From: Butyrivibrio sp. LB2008 | GTDB lineage: Bacteria > Bacillota > Clostridia > Lachnospirales > Lachnospiraceae | Reading direction: 5' to 3' | Length of the DNA: 64,000 nucleotides | Assembly: GCF_000621565.1 (NCBI RefSeq) | Contig: NZ_KK211307.1 | Span: forward strand, 68,743-132,742 | Shown: positions 17,116 to 26,504 of the stretch, in pieces | Numbering within the stretch: position 1 is the first letter of the stretch | How the letters are laid out: every line of letters starts with the position of its first letter | The notes under the pieces: generated by a model | Databases searched by the model: none | Told to the model about the DNA's origin: nothing | What the model saw: only the letters and a program-made list of their open reading frames with translations | Program-made: the position numbers and the translations under genes

Positions 17116-20100
17116 ACTTATTATTAGTGCGTTTGGCCCATATGCAGACAAAATGCCTGAGATATGCTTTGACCAATTTGAAGAGAAAGGTTTGTTTCTG
17201 ATTTCAGGAGACACAGGAGCAGGAAAGACCACTATTTTTGATGCGATATGCTTTGCACTCTACGGTACTACAAGCGGAACATATAGGGATACTAAAAATC
17301 TTCGTAGTGAATATGCTAAGCCTAATGTAGATAGCTTTGTTGATTTTTATTTTTCTCACCAGGGGCATGAGTATCATGTTTGGAGACAACCTGAGTATGA
17401 ACGAAAAAAACAGCGTGGTGAAGGTGTAATTACAGAGAAACAAAAGGCTATATTGTATAAGGACGGAGTAACGCCTATTGAAGGTGTTATTCAAGTTAAT
17501 AATGCAGTAAAGGAGCTTTTGCATATAGATGATAAGCAATTCAAGCAAATTGCTATGATTGCGCAGGGCGAATTCTGGGATTTGCTTAATGCAAAGACAG
17601 AGCAGAGAACAGAAATTCTTCGTACTATTTTTATGACTAGTGGGTATAAAAATATTGAATATAGGCTCAAGGATCGTATGGATGCTAACAAAGGTAAGAA
17701 AGTACACGCAGAGCAGAGTATTGTTCAATACTTTAATGATGTAACGGCGGATGAAGATGATGATATTTATGAGGAATTAAGAGAACTTCAGATAAGAGCA
17801 CAGAGATCAAGTAGTGCGTGGAATCTGGATGAATTACTTGCTGTTATTAAAATAGTTATTGAACTTGATAAAGCAAAGAAAGTTGAGATTAAAAAAAAGC
17901 TGAAGGATGCGGAAGATAAACTAAACAAGAATAAAAATTCGCTTGCTATTGCTGAGACTAACAATAATTTTGTAGTTAGGTTGGCTAATCTTGAAAAAGA
18001 GCAAAATGAATTAAAAGAAAGAAAAAAAGAAGTTGATGAGTTGGAAGAGCTATTAAATCGTCAGAAAGTGGCAACTCATGATGTTAATCCAGCTTATGTG
18101 GCATGGAACAAAAAGGCTAAAGAAATATTGCGTACTGAAGACGGTATTAAGATTAAAAATGATAGAAAGGGTGAAGCGGAAAGAACTGCTAAGGAAGCAG
18201 AAAAACAACTGATGTATGCTGAAGAGCGGCGACCAGAATTAGAAAATCTTAAAATTACTATCAATAAGATTGCTGAAGAGGAACCAAAGTATAAGCAGAG
18301 AGATAACCTTCTATCAAATCTTGCTATTCTTGAGGATACTAAGACTTCAATTAAAGAAGAGGAATTGGAATTAAAAATCAGAGAAGAAGATTTAAAGAAA
18401 AAAATTACAGATTTAAAAAATACTGTAGCACAGCTTAGGGATAGACCTAGTGAGTTGCAAAAGATTCAGGCTGATGGCAGAGATATAGAGAATCTTAGGC
18501 GTGATATTGCTGATATTCTTGATACTCAGGTTAAAGAGCGTGCTAAAAGGAAGAAGACTTTTAGTGCAAAACAGGAGAAATTTCAAAATGCTTTTGCAGA
18601 ATATGAGCAGGCAAACGCTGAAAGAATAAAAGCGGAGAAGATCTTAGACGGATGCAGAGCAGGTATATTGGCGCAAGGACTTTCTGATGGAGAGAAGTGT
18701 CCTGTTTGTGGATCAACACATCATCCGGAACTGGCCAAATTACCAGTTACTTCAATTTCTGAAGAGGATTTTGAGAAATTGAAAGTAGCTGAATCAGAAG
18801 CGTATGAAACTAAGTCTATTGCAAATACTGATGCAGAGAAAGCTAAAACTGCTCTGGAAGAATATGAAGATCAGATGAGAGTGGCTATTCTTGAATGTCT
18901 TGAGAATAGTATTCTTGGCATAGAGACAAAAGGTGAGAAGCTTGATGAACTCGTAAAAATACTTGAGAAAGCTAATGTAACTATAGGTAAGCAAATGGAA
19001 GAGAATACTCAGTTACAAAATGCAGTAACAAAAGATTGCAGATTACTTGAGAATGCATATAAAGAATTAGAAGAAGCTTCTGACTATGAAACTAAAAAAA
19101 TAGAATCAGACAAAGAAGCGCTTCTCCATAAGAAAAACGATACGGAAGCACAAATTACTGCAAGCAAGGCTACTTTAAAGACATTAAAGGAATTGAGTTT
19201 TGATGATTGGGAAAAAGCATCTGCTGAAAAGGAAAAAGCAGAGAAACTAAAAAAAACTATTTCAGATTTACTTGAAGAATCATCAACTGCAAAAAATAAT
19301 GCAGATAAAGCATTAGCGGAGATTAAGGCAGAAATAAAAACATTGGAAGACAGTTTGGAAATACAAAAAATAGATGAGAAGAACTTAAAAATAAATCTTG
19401 ATAATAAACTTGAAGCAAAGAAGTTTAATAGCGCTGATGAGATGCTCGAGTTTGTTGCCTCTGAGGATGAACTGTCTAGGGCTGAAAAGAATATTAATGA
19501 ATATAAGCAGGCTGTATCGACTAACGAAGCTCAATTGACTGAAGCAAAAGCTGATGCAAAAGGCAAGAAGATAGTTGATATTGATGCTCTTAAGGCTCTT
19601 TGCGATGAGCAGAATAAAAATGTAAGAGACATTAGAATTTCAGATAACACGGTTTCGAATCGTATTGCTAATAACACCGAAAAACAAAAGAATATTGTGG
19701 CTCAACGTGAGAATCTTGAAAGCGCTAGAAAAGAATTTAGTATTTGCAGTAAATTATACAATCTGGTTAAGGGAACTACCGGTAATGGAAAGATTACACT
19801 TGAGCAATATATCCAAGCTGCAGGGTTTGATGGAATTATTGCGGCAGCAAATAGGCGATTACGTCCAATGAGTGATAATCAATATGAATTGTATCGTCAG
19901 GAAGATTCTGTTGGAAGAAGGAGTAATACATTCCTTGATCTGGAAGTCCTTGACAATTATACAGGACACAGGAGGCCGGTAGGTAATCTATCAGGTGGAG
20001 AGAGCTTTAAGGCATCATTAAGTTTGGCTTTAGGATTGTCAGATACTGTAGCTACAAATCTCGGTGGCGTTCAAATGGATGCATTGTTCATAGATGAAGG

Positions 20101-20284
20101 ATTTGGTACTCTTGATAGAAAATCTATTGATAGTGCAATGGATATTCTCATAAATCTATCAGGTGCAAACAAGCTTGTAGGTGTAATAAGCCATAGGGAA
20201 GAATTGATAGAAAATATTCCTCAACAGATAAAAGTTGAAAAGAAGAAAGATGGTAGCCATATGGAAATTGAACTTGGGATATAA
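17102..20284 (+). CDS. sbcC: exonuclease ATPase subunit SbcC (Rad50-like)
   Basis: A 1060-residue SMC-like ATPase that pairs with SbcD. The N-terminal half-ATPase has Walker A GDTGAGKT at residues 36-43. A long coiled coil follows, interrupted by a zinc hook CPVC at about residues 533-536. A second coil leads to the C-terminal half-ATPase with signature LSGGESF (~965) and Walker B ALFIDEGFGTLD (~994). The start is set at 17102, with GAGAGGCAGG upstream. It is full length and apparently intact, giving ATP-driven DNA end processing with the overlapping sbcD. Confidence 0.95.
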   Translation: MKPIKLIISAFGPYADKMPEICFDQFEEKGLFLISGDTGAGKTTIFDAICFALYGTTSGTYRDTKNLRSEYAKPNVDSFVDFYFSHQGHEYHVWRQPEYERKKQRGEGVITEKQKAILYKDGVTPIEGVIQVNNAVKELLHIDDKQFKQIAMIAQGEFWDLLNAKTEQRTEILRTIFMTSGYKNIEYRLKDRMDANKGKKVHAEQSIVQYFNDVTADEDDDIYEELRELQIRAQRSSSAWNLDELLAVIKIVIELDKAKKVEIKKKLKDAEDKLNKNKNSLAIAETNNNFVVRLANLEKEQNELKERKKEVDELEELLNRQKVATHDVNPAYVAWNKKAKEILRTEDGIKIKNDRKGEAERTAKEAEKQLMYAEERRPELENLKITINKIAEEEPKYKQRDNLLSNLAILEDTKTSIKEEELELKIREEDLKKKITDLKNTVAQLRDRPSELQKIQADGRDIENLRRDIADILDTQVKERAKRKKTFSAKQEKFQNAFAEYEQANAERIKAEKILDGCRAGILAQGLSDGEKCPVCGSTHHPELAKLPVTSISEEDFEKLKVAESEAYETKSIANTDAEKAKTALEEYEDQMRVAILECLENSILGIETKGEKLDELVKILEKANVTIGKQMEENTQLQNAVTKDCRLLENAYKELEEASDYETKKIESDKEALLHKKNDTEAQITASKATLKTLKELSFDDWEKASAEKEKAEKLKKTISDLLEESSTAKNNADKALAEIKAEIKTLEDSLEIQKIDEKNLKINLDNKLEAKKFNSADEMLEFVASEDELSRAEKNINEYKQAVSTNEAQLTEAKADAKGKKIVDIDALKALCDEQNKNVRDIRISDNTVSNRIANNTEKQKNIVAQRENLESARKEFSICSKLYNLVKGTTGNGKITLEQYIQAAGFDGIIAAANRRLRPMSDNQYELYRQEDSVGRRSNTFLDLEVLDNYTGHRRPVGNLSGGESFKASLSLALGLSDTVATNLGGVQMDALFIDEGFGTLDRKSIDSAMDILINLSGANKLVGVISHREELIENIPQQIKVEKKKDGSHMEIELGI

Positions 20285-20451
20285 GTAATTTGGATGAATA
20301 GATAAATGATGGATTATTTGATACGACCATATTATGAAGTGGCTAATGATATAGCAAAAAAATTTGGGCTTCAATAAATAAGAATTGTGGATTGGGAAAA
20401 TAATAATTGATATTGCTTGAATCATTTCAAAAAAAGGAGTGAAAATCGATT

Positions 20452-21759
20452 ATGGCATGTGAAAAAGTTAAAGAGGCACTTAAAACATTAACAAGTGAAG
20501 ATATTTCTGCTGGGGTAGTAGCAACTATTCCTTTTTTTGCACAGATGGAACATGATCCAGAAAAGCAATTATTTTTCGTGTTGTGTGAAGATGGTAAATC
20601 TGTAAAGTACAAGATTTTTGATGCGATTGCAAATTACGCAGCGGAAGAGGGAGTTGCTATATATGAGGTTATTAGTAATCTTTTTCCAAATGACCAAACA
20701 GTCGTAAAACAGCTAAAGATTTCGAAAGAAGAAATAGATTTATGCTGTCTGCTTAAAATTGCATATGGGACAAATTGCAAAGATTTCTGTTGGAATGTTC
20801 AGCGATTTAAAATTATGAATGCATTATTGCACAGAGGAAAAATTGATCTGGACGCAGAACAAGCTGTTTCAAGAATGATGGAATGTGGGTTCTCTTCAGA
20901 AGAAGACTTGTGTTTGTTTTGGGAAAAAATGAAAGAGGCTGTTTTTCTTACATTCGAGCAGTTTGATTATTCACCTTCAGAATATAAAAGTAGAATAGAG
21001 CAATATAGGTCAGTGATTGAGGCAATAAAAAAGATAGTTACTGGAAAGGATTTCACTAGGACGGTTGAGAATGTTATTGGAGTGCTAAAACAATCTAATA
21101 ATCTTTCCGATGAAAGCTCTATTGAAGAGTTAATTTCTGCTAAAAATAATGAGATTATCTATAAAAAGATGGTCTCTATGGCTGAAAATAATGATAAAAG
21201 CTCTATTACGATGGTGTTTGAAGCATTATGTAATTCTCGTGACTATGCTGAGATTGACGTTCGCCATTTTATAGACTTTATTGTTGATGAAGAGAAAGAT
21301 CTCCCGATTTTCTTTGATGCTATCTTGTGTAGCAAGAGGGTAAGAGATACTATTTTTGAAAAGAAATTTATGTATAGCTCCAATAGATGGCTGATTCTTC
21401 ATGCATTGTGCGGACAAGATAGTGAGCTAAAAGATGAAATTCAGGGCAGACTTGACGATTACTTGGTGAAGAATGCGGGAAAATATCTATGTAATCCTGA
21501 GGGAGTTGTAAATCAGTTATTTGGAATGATTAACAATAGGATTGAAAAATGGAATAAAAATGAAAATGTAAATGTTTTTAATTATGCTGAGGATGATGAC
21601 TCAGAGTGGGAAGAAAACGTAGTGGGAACATATTCTGATGATTTTGTTAGTAAAAGGGAGCGGTTGAAGAAGTATTACTTAGCAGCCAAAGAGCTTGCAG
21701 ACAAGCTGGGAGTTTCAAATTCTAGAAATGCAAGACAGCTTGAAAGGTTTTATAAGTAA
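20452..21759 (+). CDS. all-helical hypothetical protein downstream of sbcDC
   Basis: A 435-residue soluble protein, mostly alpha-helical by composition, with several Cys residues in the first third (LCCLLKIAYGTNCKDFCW) that do not form a recognisable finger. The C-terminal tail is acidic (YAEDDDSEWEENV) and then basic-helical. I recognise no catalytic motif. AAGGAG lies before the ATG. It starts 167 bases after sbcC with no visible terminator between, so read-through from sbcDC is possible. Function is unknown. Confidence 0.6.
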   Translation: MACEKVKEALKTLTSEDISAGVVATIPFFAQMEHDPEKQLFFVLCEDGKSVKYKIFDAIANYAAEEGVAIYEVISNLFPNDQTVVKQLKISKEEIDLCCLLKIAYGTNCKDFCWNVQRFKIMNALLHRGKIDLDAEQAVSRMMECGFSSEEDLCLFWEKMKEAVFLTFEQFDYSPSEYKSRIEQYRSVIEAIKKIVTGKDFTRTVENVIGVLKQSNNLSDESSIEELISAKNNEIIYKKMVSMAENNDKSSITMVFEALCNSRDYAEIDVRHFIDFIVDEEKDLPIFFDAILCSKRVRDTIFEKKFMYSSNRWLILHALCGQDSELKDEIQGRLDDYLVKNAGKYLCNPEGVVNQLFGMINNRIEKWNKNENVNVFNYAEDDDSEWEENVVGTYSDDFVSKRERLKKYYLAAKELADKLGVSNSRNARQLERFYK

Positions 21760-21894
21760 AGTACACATAAATCAAGGAATGGCAGTTCTATGACTTTAAC
21801 GCTCATAAAAGCTAAAATCCTGTATGAATATATTTGTAACAGGTGTCCTCTTGCAATGTAGAGATAATTGTAATGTTTTTTCCGGAGGTGCCAT

Positions 21895-22604
21895 ATGACT
21901 GTAGATGAAGCCAGGAAGATAGTTGCGGATTTTGATGAGAATCAGGGGATTACTGATGAAGATGAGTTTATGTTCATAGAAGCCATGAATTTCCTTATTG
22001 AGGAGGAAAAGAATCCGCAGGACATGATGTATCTTGGCGGTTATTACTATGAACAGAAGCACTTTGATCTGGCGCTTAAGTATTATGAGATGGCGGCGTC
22101 TATGGATCATGATGCGGCATATGAGTGTCTGGGATATATCTGGTACTATGGCAGGACCGGGGAGCGGGATTACAAGAAGGCTTTTGAGTATTTTTCCAAG
22201 CTGATGGATAAGGTGACATTGATGATGCAATAGGTCTTTATCTTAGCGCAAAGGACTGGCTGGCTCAGAGGATAAGGTATAATGCGTTCTTTGGGAATCT
22301 CAACATAATGAAATGGCTGATCGACGACTTGTATAAGCTTATCGAATTTGATGAAGAGATGTTTGATTTCTATGACATGTATTATCTTCTTAAGTCTCCG
22401 CACAAGATCAGATTTTTTTACAATAAAAAGGAACTGCAGCTTGAATCGGTGATGGAAGGCGATGAGTGCGTAGTGTGCTTTAATGACAAGTGGTATCACT
22501 CAAGAGATGATTTCTTTAAGGGAGCTATGGCAGACGGCGTGAAACTTACATCTGTCTATGACGAGCTTTATCGAAAGTTGCGGACTTTAGCGGATTTGCT
22601 ATAA
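21895..22604 (+). pseudogene. frameshifted Sel1/TPR-like repeat protein
   Basis: The frame from 21895 encodes a Sel1-type repeat (DLALKYYEMAASMDHDAAYE, then a second repeat with YKKAFEYFSKL). It stops at 22233, but the +1-shifted frame continues without interruption through 22604 and restores the expected IGLYLSAKDW segment. The shift lies near 22214 at GGTGAC, where an extra G would mend it. Sel1 repeats mediate protein-protein contacts. The damage could be genuine or an assembly indel. Confidence 0.65.
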
Positions 22605-22710
22605 TATAAGTGAGTATAATTTGTTTTTTTAACAGCTGAATATTTCCTTAAATGGGTTATCTTCTGGGATTTATGAGAACAAAAAGTACGTTATGAAAGG
22701 GAGATGATCC

Positions 22711-23517
22711 ATGAGACAGAAAAAGTTTAAAGACCTGACTTTTGCGGATGATTTCATGTTTGCGAAGGTAATGCTTAATGAAAAGCTGTGTAAGCAGCTG
22801 CTTGAGATTATTCTTGAGGTAAAAATCAAGAGGTTGAGCTATCCGGAGGAACAAAAGGTTATTGATCCGTCATATGACAGCAAGAGCGTAAGACTTGATG
22901 TGTATGTGGATGATGAAAATGGCACGATTTATAATATTGAGATGCAGACAACCAATCCTGGCAATATTCCGAAGCGTGCGCGTTACTATCAGGCAATGAT
23001 AGATCTGAATTTGATAGAGAAAGGCAAGGATTATTCACAACTTGCAAAGAGCTATGTAATATTTATCTGCACAAATGATATCTGCGAATTAGATAAACCT
23101 GTATACAGATTTGAGAATTACTGTAAAGATTATGATATTTCTCTTAATGACGAAACATACAAGGTTATTCTTAATGCAGATTGTAAAGAGCTTCAGAATA
23201 CTGAGCTGGGAAATTTCCTAAAGTTTGTAAAGACCGGTGAGCCTATGGATGAATTTACAGATAGTCTACAAAACGAAGTAAATGTTGTTAAAGGCAATGA
23301 GAAATGGGAGGTGGAGTATATGACACTTCTAATGAGAGATAGAGAGAAAATTGAAGAAGGAAACAGGTATGGTGATGCTAGAAGACTTGTTCGTGCAGTT
23401 CGGAAAAATATGGAAAAATATCATGTTTCACTTGAAGATGCATGCGATGGTTGTGATGCAACTTTAGAAGAATATAATGCAGCCATTAAACTTCTTGAGG
23501 AAGAGGATGAGATTTAA
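22711..23517 (+). CDS. Rpn family recombination-promoting nuclease / PD-(D/E)XK transposase-like
   Basis: A 268-residue protein opening with FADDFMFAKVM, the hallmark start of the Rpn/PDDEXK_2 family, then RLDVYVDD (catalytic Asp) and YNIEMQTT (E-x-Q). This D...ExQ pair is the family's nuclease centre. Members promote RecA-independent recombination, are often annotated as transposases, and vary by slippage. A helical C-terminus includes EEGNRYGDARRLVRA. It appears intact and is followed by a terminator. It is a plausible mobile or selfish gene. Confidence 0.85.
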   Translation: MRQKKFKDLTFADDFMFAKVMLNEKLCKQLLEIILEVKIKRLSYPEEQKVIDPSYDSKSVRLDVYVDDENGTIYNIEMQTTNPGNIPKRARYYQAMIDLNLIEKGKDYSQLAKSYVIFICTNDICELDKPVYRFENYCKDYDISLNDETYKVILNADCKELQNTELGNFLKFVKTGEPMDEFTDSLQNEVNVVKGNEKWEVEYMTLLMRDREKIEEGNRYGDARRLVRAVRKNMEKYHVSLEDACDGCDATLEEYNAAIKLLEEEDEI

Positions 23518-23562
23518 AAGTCGATATCTATGACGCGAAAGATATAATATTAAAGCTTGAAC

Positions 23563-23600
23563 AACAGCTTTTTCTGTATTTGCGGAAGAAGCTGTTTTTT
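23563..23600 (+). terminator. intrinsic terminator
   Basis: AACAGCTT pairs with AAGCTGTT, followed by TTTT, just after the Rpn nuclease gene. Confidence 0.75.
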
Positions 23601-23649
23601 ATAGAATATGTAGGGGAATAAAAGACATAGAAAACATAGAGGTTTTACA

Positions 23650-24060
23650 ATGATAAAGAACATAGTTAAGGATCCTTTTTTTCTCAGACAGAAGTCTGAA
23701 CCTGCAACTGAAGCGGATGCACAGGTGGTGGAGGATCTTATTGATACGCTTGATGCCAACAGGGAGAGATGCGTTGGGATGGCGGCGAATATGATCGGGG
23801 TGAAGAAGAGGATTATAGTGGTGGCTATGGGACCTTTTCTTTTCCCTATGATAAATCCTGTTATTACTAAGAAGAGCGGGGAGTACCAGACGGAGGAAAG
23901 CTGCCTGTCGCTTGAAGGTGTCAGGCCGTGTACGCGGTATAGAGAAATCGAGGTTGATTATCTGGATCGTGACTTTAAGCCGCAGCATGGGAAGTACAAG
24001 GATTTTATAGCGCAGATCATCCAGCATGAGATAGATCATTTTGAAGGGATTTTAATCTGA
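23650..24060 (+). CDS. peptide deformylase family protein, atypical active site
   Basis: A 136-residue protein with the three deformylase motifs in order: GMAANMIG at residues 43-50 (canonical G-x-A-A-x-Q), ESCLSLE at about 84-90 (canonical E-G-C-L-S) and HEIDH at 126-130. The cysteine and two histidines for the metal and the catalytic Glu127 are kept, but the usual glutamine is methionine and the glycine of motif 2 is serine. It may remove formyl groups from nascent peptides or be a diverged paralogue. AGAGG precedes the ATG. Confidence 0.75.
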   Translation: MIKNIVKDPFFLRQKSEPATEADAQVVEDLIDTLDANRERCVGMAANMIGVKKRIIVVAMGPFLFPMINPVITKKSGEYQTEESCLSLEGVRPCTRYREIEVDYLDRDFKPQHGKYKDFIAQIIQHEIDHFEGILI

Positions 24061-24135
24061 AGCTTGCGTTTCAGAGTTTATGACTGGATGGTTTTGCTGT
24101 TGAAAATTATAACATAAAGGAGATTGGCTAAAAGT

Positions 24136-24741
24136 ATGATGACAGTAGAGAAGGCTATGAAAGGAATGGACTTCATAAAAAGTGAGGTTTACAAAGAGTT
24201 TGCGCAAAGCGATGCGGATGAGATATGGAAAAATGCTACAGATAAACTTGAGAAGATAATGACAGAGCATTCGAATCTTCCCAAGGGTGTGGCAGCGCAC
24301 ACCGACAGAGTAATATTTCCCGCGGCAGCGCTATATCTTTCCATGAAGGAAAAAGATGCGGATAAAGCATTTGAAGTAATTAGAGTTGCTATGAAGAATA
24401 AAAGTGAGCAATCTGGAGCATCTTTGGCAAGGGCTGCCAAGTTCCCCGGATTTACAAGATTCTTTCTTGCTATGTGGGGACCGGTGGCTCGTAAAAGCTT
24501 TGGGGAAGCTTCGGGATTTAAAAATGTTTTTTATCCAAAGAAGAAAGGTGAGTTCTGCATGGATATAACACAGTGTCCATACCACACATATCTCACTGAA
24601 CTTGGCTGCCCTGAGATAAATAAGCTGTTTTGTGATAACGATATCTATAATTACGGTAATATTCCGGGGCTTGAGTTTATAAGAACTAAGACAATCGGCA
24701 ATGGAGACGAGCTGTGTGATTTCAGGCTAAGGCTTAAGTAA
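24136..24741 (+). CDS. L-2-amino-thiazoline-4-carboxylate hydrolase family protein
   Basis: About 201 residues resembling the ATC_hydrolase family, named after an enzyme in bacterial cysteine formation from ATC. Supporting segments are the Cys/His-rich FCMDITQCPYHTYLTELGCPE and the preceding helical region. Many family members in anaerobes are of unproven activity. The ATG at 24136 is preferred over the TTG at 24124, which lies too close to GGAG; a second ATG at 24139 is also possible. Cytosolic. Confidence 0.65.
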   Translation: MMTVEKAMKGMDFIKSEVYKEFAQSDADEIWKNATDKLEKIMTEHSNLPKGVAAHTDRVIFPAAALYLSMKEKDADKAFEVIRVAMKNKSEQSGASLARAAKFPGFTRFFLAMWGPVARKSFGEASGFKNVFYPKKKGEFCMDITQCPYHTYLTELGCPEINKLFCDNDIYNYGNIPGLEFIRTKTIGNGDELCDFRLRLK

Positions 24742-24778
24742 ATATGATTATAGAATATGTAGGGAGAGATAGACACAA

Positions 24779-25423
24779 ATGCTAGACAACATTGAAGTTT
24801 TTACTCAAAACAGCATAAGAATTAGGAGTGACAGCGGGACGATTTATGTGGATCCTTTTCGCATGAAGGAGGAGCCGCATGATGCGGATTATGTGCTGAT
24901 CACGCATTCGCACTACGATCATTTTTCAATTGAGGATATCAGGAAGGTGGTAGGGAAAAAGACGCTGCTTGTTGTTCCTGAGAAGATGGAGGATGACGCC
25001 GGGGAGCTTCGTCCTGATGTAAAAGATATTGTGACGGTTAAGCCGGGCATTTACAAGGAGATAAACGGGCTGGAGCTTGAGACGGTTCCTGCTTACAACA
25101 CGATTAAGCCGTTTCATCCAAAGCGCGCTGAGTGGGTTGGTTATATCCTTAGGCTTGATGGTAAGCGCATTTATATTGCGGGAGATACGGGAGCTACGAA
25201 GGAGGCAAGGCAGGTTAAGTGCGATATAGCTCTTTTGCCTATTGGAGGGACGTTTACGATGGACGCCAAGAAGGCTGCGGATCTTACAAATCTGATAAGG
25301 CCGGAGTATGCTATACCCGTTCATTACGGCAGTTCAGTCGGGAAAAAGAGTGACGGACAGACTTTTGCTTCGCTCGTAAAGGGACCGGTGAAGGTTGTGG
25401 AGAAGATACAGTATTTTGAGTAA
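24779..25423 (+). CDS. metallo-beta-lactamase-fold hydrolase (UlaG-like)
   Basis: A 214-residue protein with HSHYDH at residues 43-48, an AGDTG segment (~135) giving the bridging Asp, and a late histidine in PVHYGS (~180). These are the zinc ligands of the metallo-beta-lactamase superfamily in the UlaG-like branch, usually hydrolases of phosphodiesters or lactones. The true substrate is unknown. AGGGAGAG precedes the ATG. A second member of the fold lies at 35591. Confidence 0.85.
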   Translation: MLDNIEVFTQNSIRIRSDSGTIYVDPFRMKEEPHDADYVLITHSHYDHFSIEDIRKVVGKKTLLVVPEKMEDDAGELRPDVKDIVTVKPGIYKEINGLELETVPAYNTIKPFHPKRAEWVGYILRLDGKRIYIAGDTGATKEARQVKCDIALLPIGGTFTMDAKKAADLTNLIRPEYAIPVHYGSSVGKKSDGQTFASLVKGPVKVVEKIQYFE

Positions 25424-25427
25424 TTGC

Positions 25428-26346
25428 ATGAAGAAAAAGATAAAGACAGCATTGGTGATATTGGCAGCAGCTTTTTTTATGGCCGGGTGCGGCGGTGAAT
25501 CCACGGAGGATTTGACTGACAGCGAATTAAAAGAGTTTACTAATAGGTTTGACAGTAACGGAGAGCTTTTTGGATTTCTTTTGCCCGAGTACGAAAGTCC
25601 CGAAGAGATCAGGTGGGACCGGGTTGTGGCTTACAGATGGACTTATTATATATCTTACAAAGCCACGGGGGATGGGGAATATTTGACCGATGAAGAGAAG
25701 ATGGAATTCTATGGTACTACGGAAAAGCAAGTGTTTTGGGAGGATTCTGTAGTACGAAGATCTAAGCTTGCAGAATATATCAAAAGGCATACGGGGCTTG
25801 ATTATTGTCCTGAGCCCGAGGATGTACCATGCTGGAAGTATAACGAGAAATATGATTGTTATCTGGTAAGTGCGAATCTTTGGGAGACCTATTCGCCTAT
25901 GTTTGGCGGTGAATTTGTATCAGGGACAAAGACGGGGGATCTGTGATCTTAAGGAGCCGGATGATCATAAGGTTGATTATGATGAGATTTATGATATGTA
26001 TACTGTAATAGACGGCGAATTTAAGCATGTTTTTTCAGCATTCTCGGAAAGATATCGCTATTATCTGTGCGAAAATGGTGCGATAGCACATGAGAATTCC
26101 ACATCCGCAGCTGATTCTTTATGGTTCTTTTACCGGTATCATGGAGGAAAATTGGATTTTATAGAAGGACTATATACGGCGCTTCGTAGTGAGGATGATA
26201 GTATGCGGTATTGCATGTTTTATCGCAAGGATGGCGCCGAAGAATATGAAGTGACCGATCCGAATGTTGAAATAGGTTCTTTTGATTCGCTTGATTTTGC
26301 CAAGTATAAGTATCAGAAGATTGATTATACGCCTTTTGCGGAGTGA
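25428..26346 (+). pseudogene. lipoprotein gene frameshifted in a G run
   Basis: The ATG at 25428 opens a lipoprotein signal (MKKKIKTALVILAAAFFMAG, then Cys). The frame stops at 25946, but removing one G from the five-G run at 25934-25938 joins it to the frame ending at 26346, giving about 305 residues. The joined region reads GTKTG then ICDLKEPDD without loss. The product would be an exported lipid-anchored protein of unknown role. This may be homopolymer slippage, phase variation or a sequencing error. Confidence 0.65.
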
Positions 26347-26431
26347 TTTGTGATTTTACGCATTAGGATTTCCTGAGAAAATTGTTTAATGTTTTATTAA
26401 AATAGGTTAACCATAAATTAAGAAATAGTGC

Positions 26432-26480
26432 TATAATAGAGTGCATGGGAGTTTTGGGACTTCCATGTGCTTTTTAATTT
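26432..26480 (+). promoter_or_regulatory. -10 box followed at once by a terminator-like hairpin
   Basis: TATAAT at 26432-26437 is followed, from about the expected transcription start, by a 12-bp stem (GTGCATGGGAGT with ACTTCCATGTGC, some G-T pairs), a six-base loop and TTTTT. The lipoprotein gene begins at 26505. This may be an attenuator in the leader, or the terminator of the preceding gene overlapping a promoter by chance. Confidence 0.45.
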
Positions 26481-26504
26481 AACAGGGTAGAGGAGTAAAA
26501 AGAA

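Noticed and set aside
20305..20376. 23-codon frame after sbcC
   Set aside because: No ribosome binding site and no recognisable product; too short to support.
12364..21759. A complete defence island
   Set aside because: CoiA-like, nuclease-like and glycosylase-like genes beside sbcDC look suggestive, but several are truncated and no known defence system can be assembled from them.
22711..23517. Intact insertion sequence
   Set aside because: The Rpn-type gene has no terminal inverted repeats or target duplication that I can see at its edges; treated as a nuclease gene.
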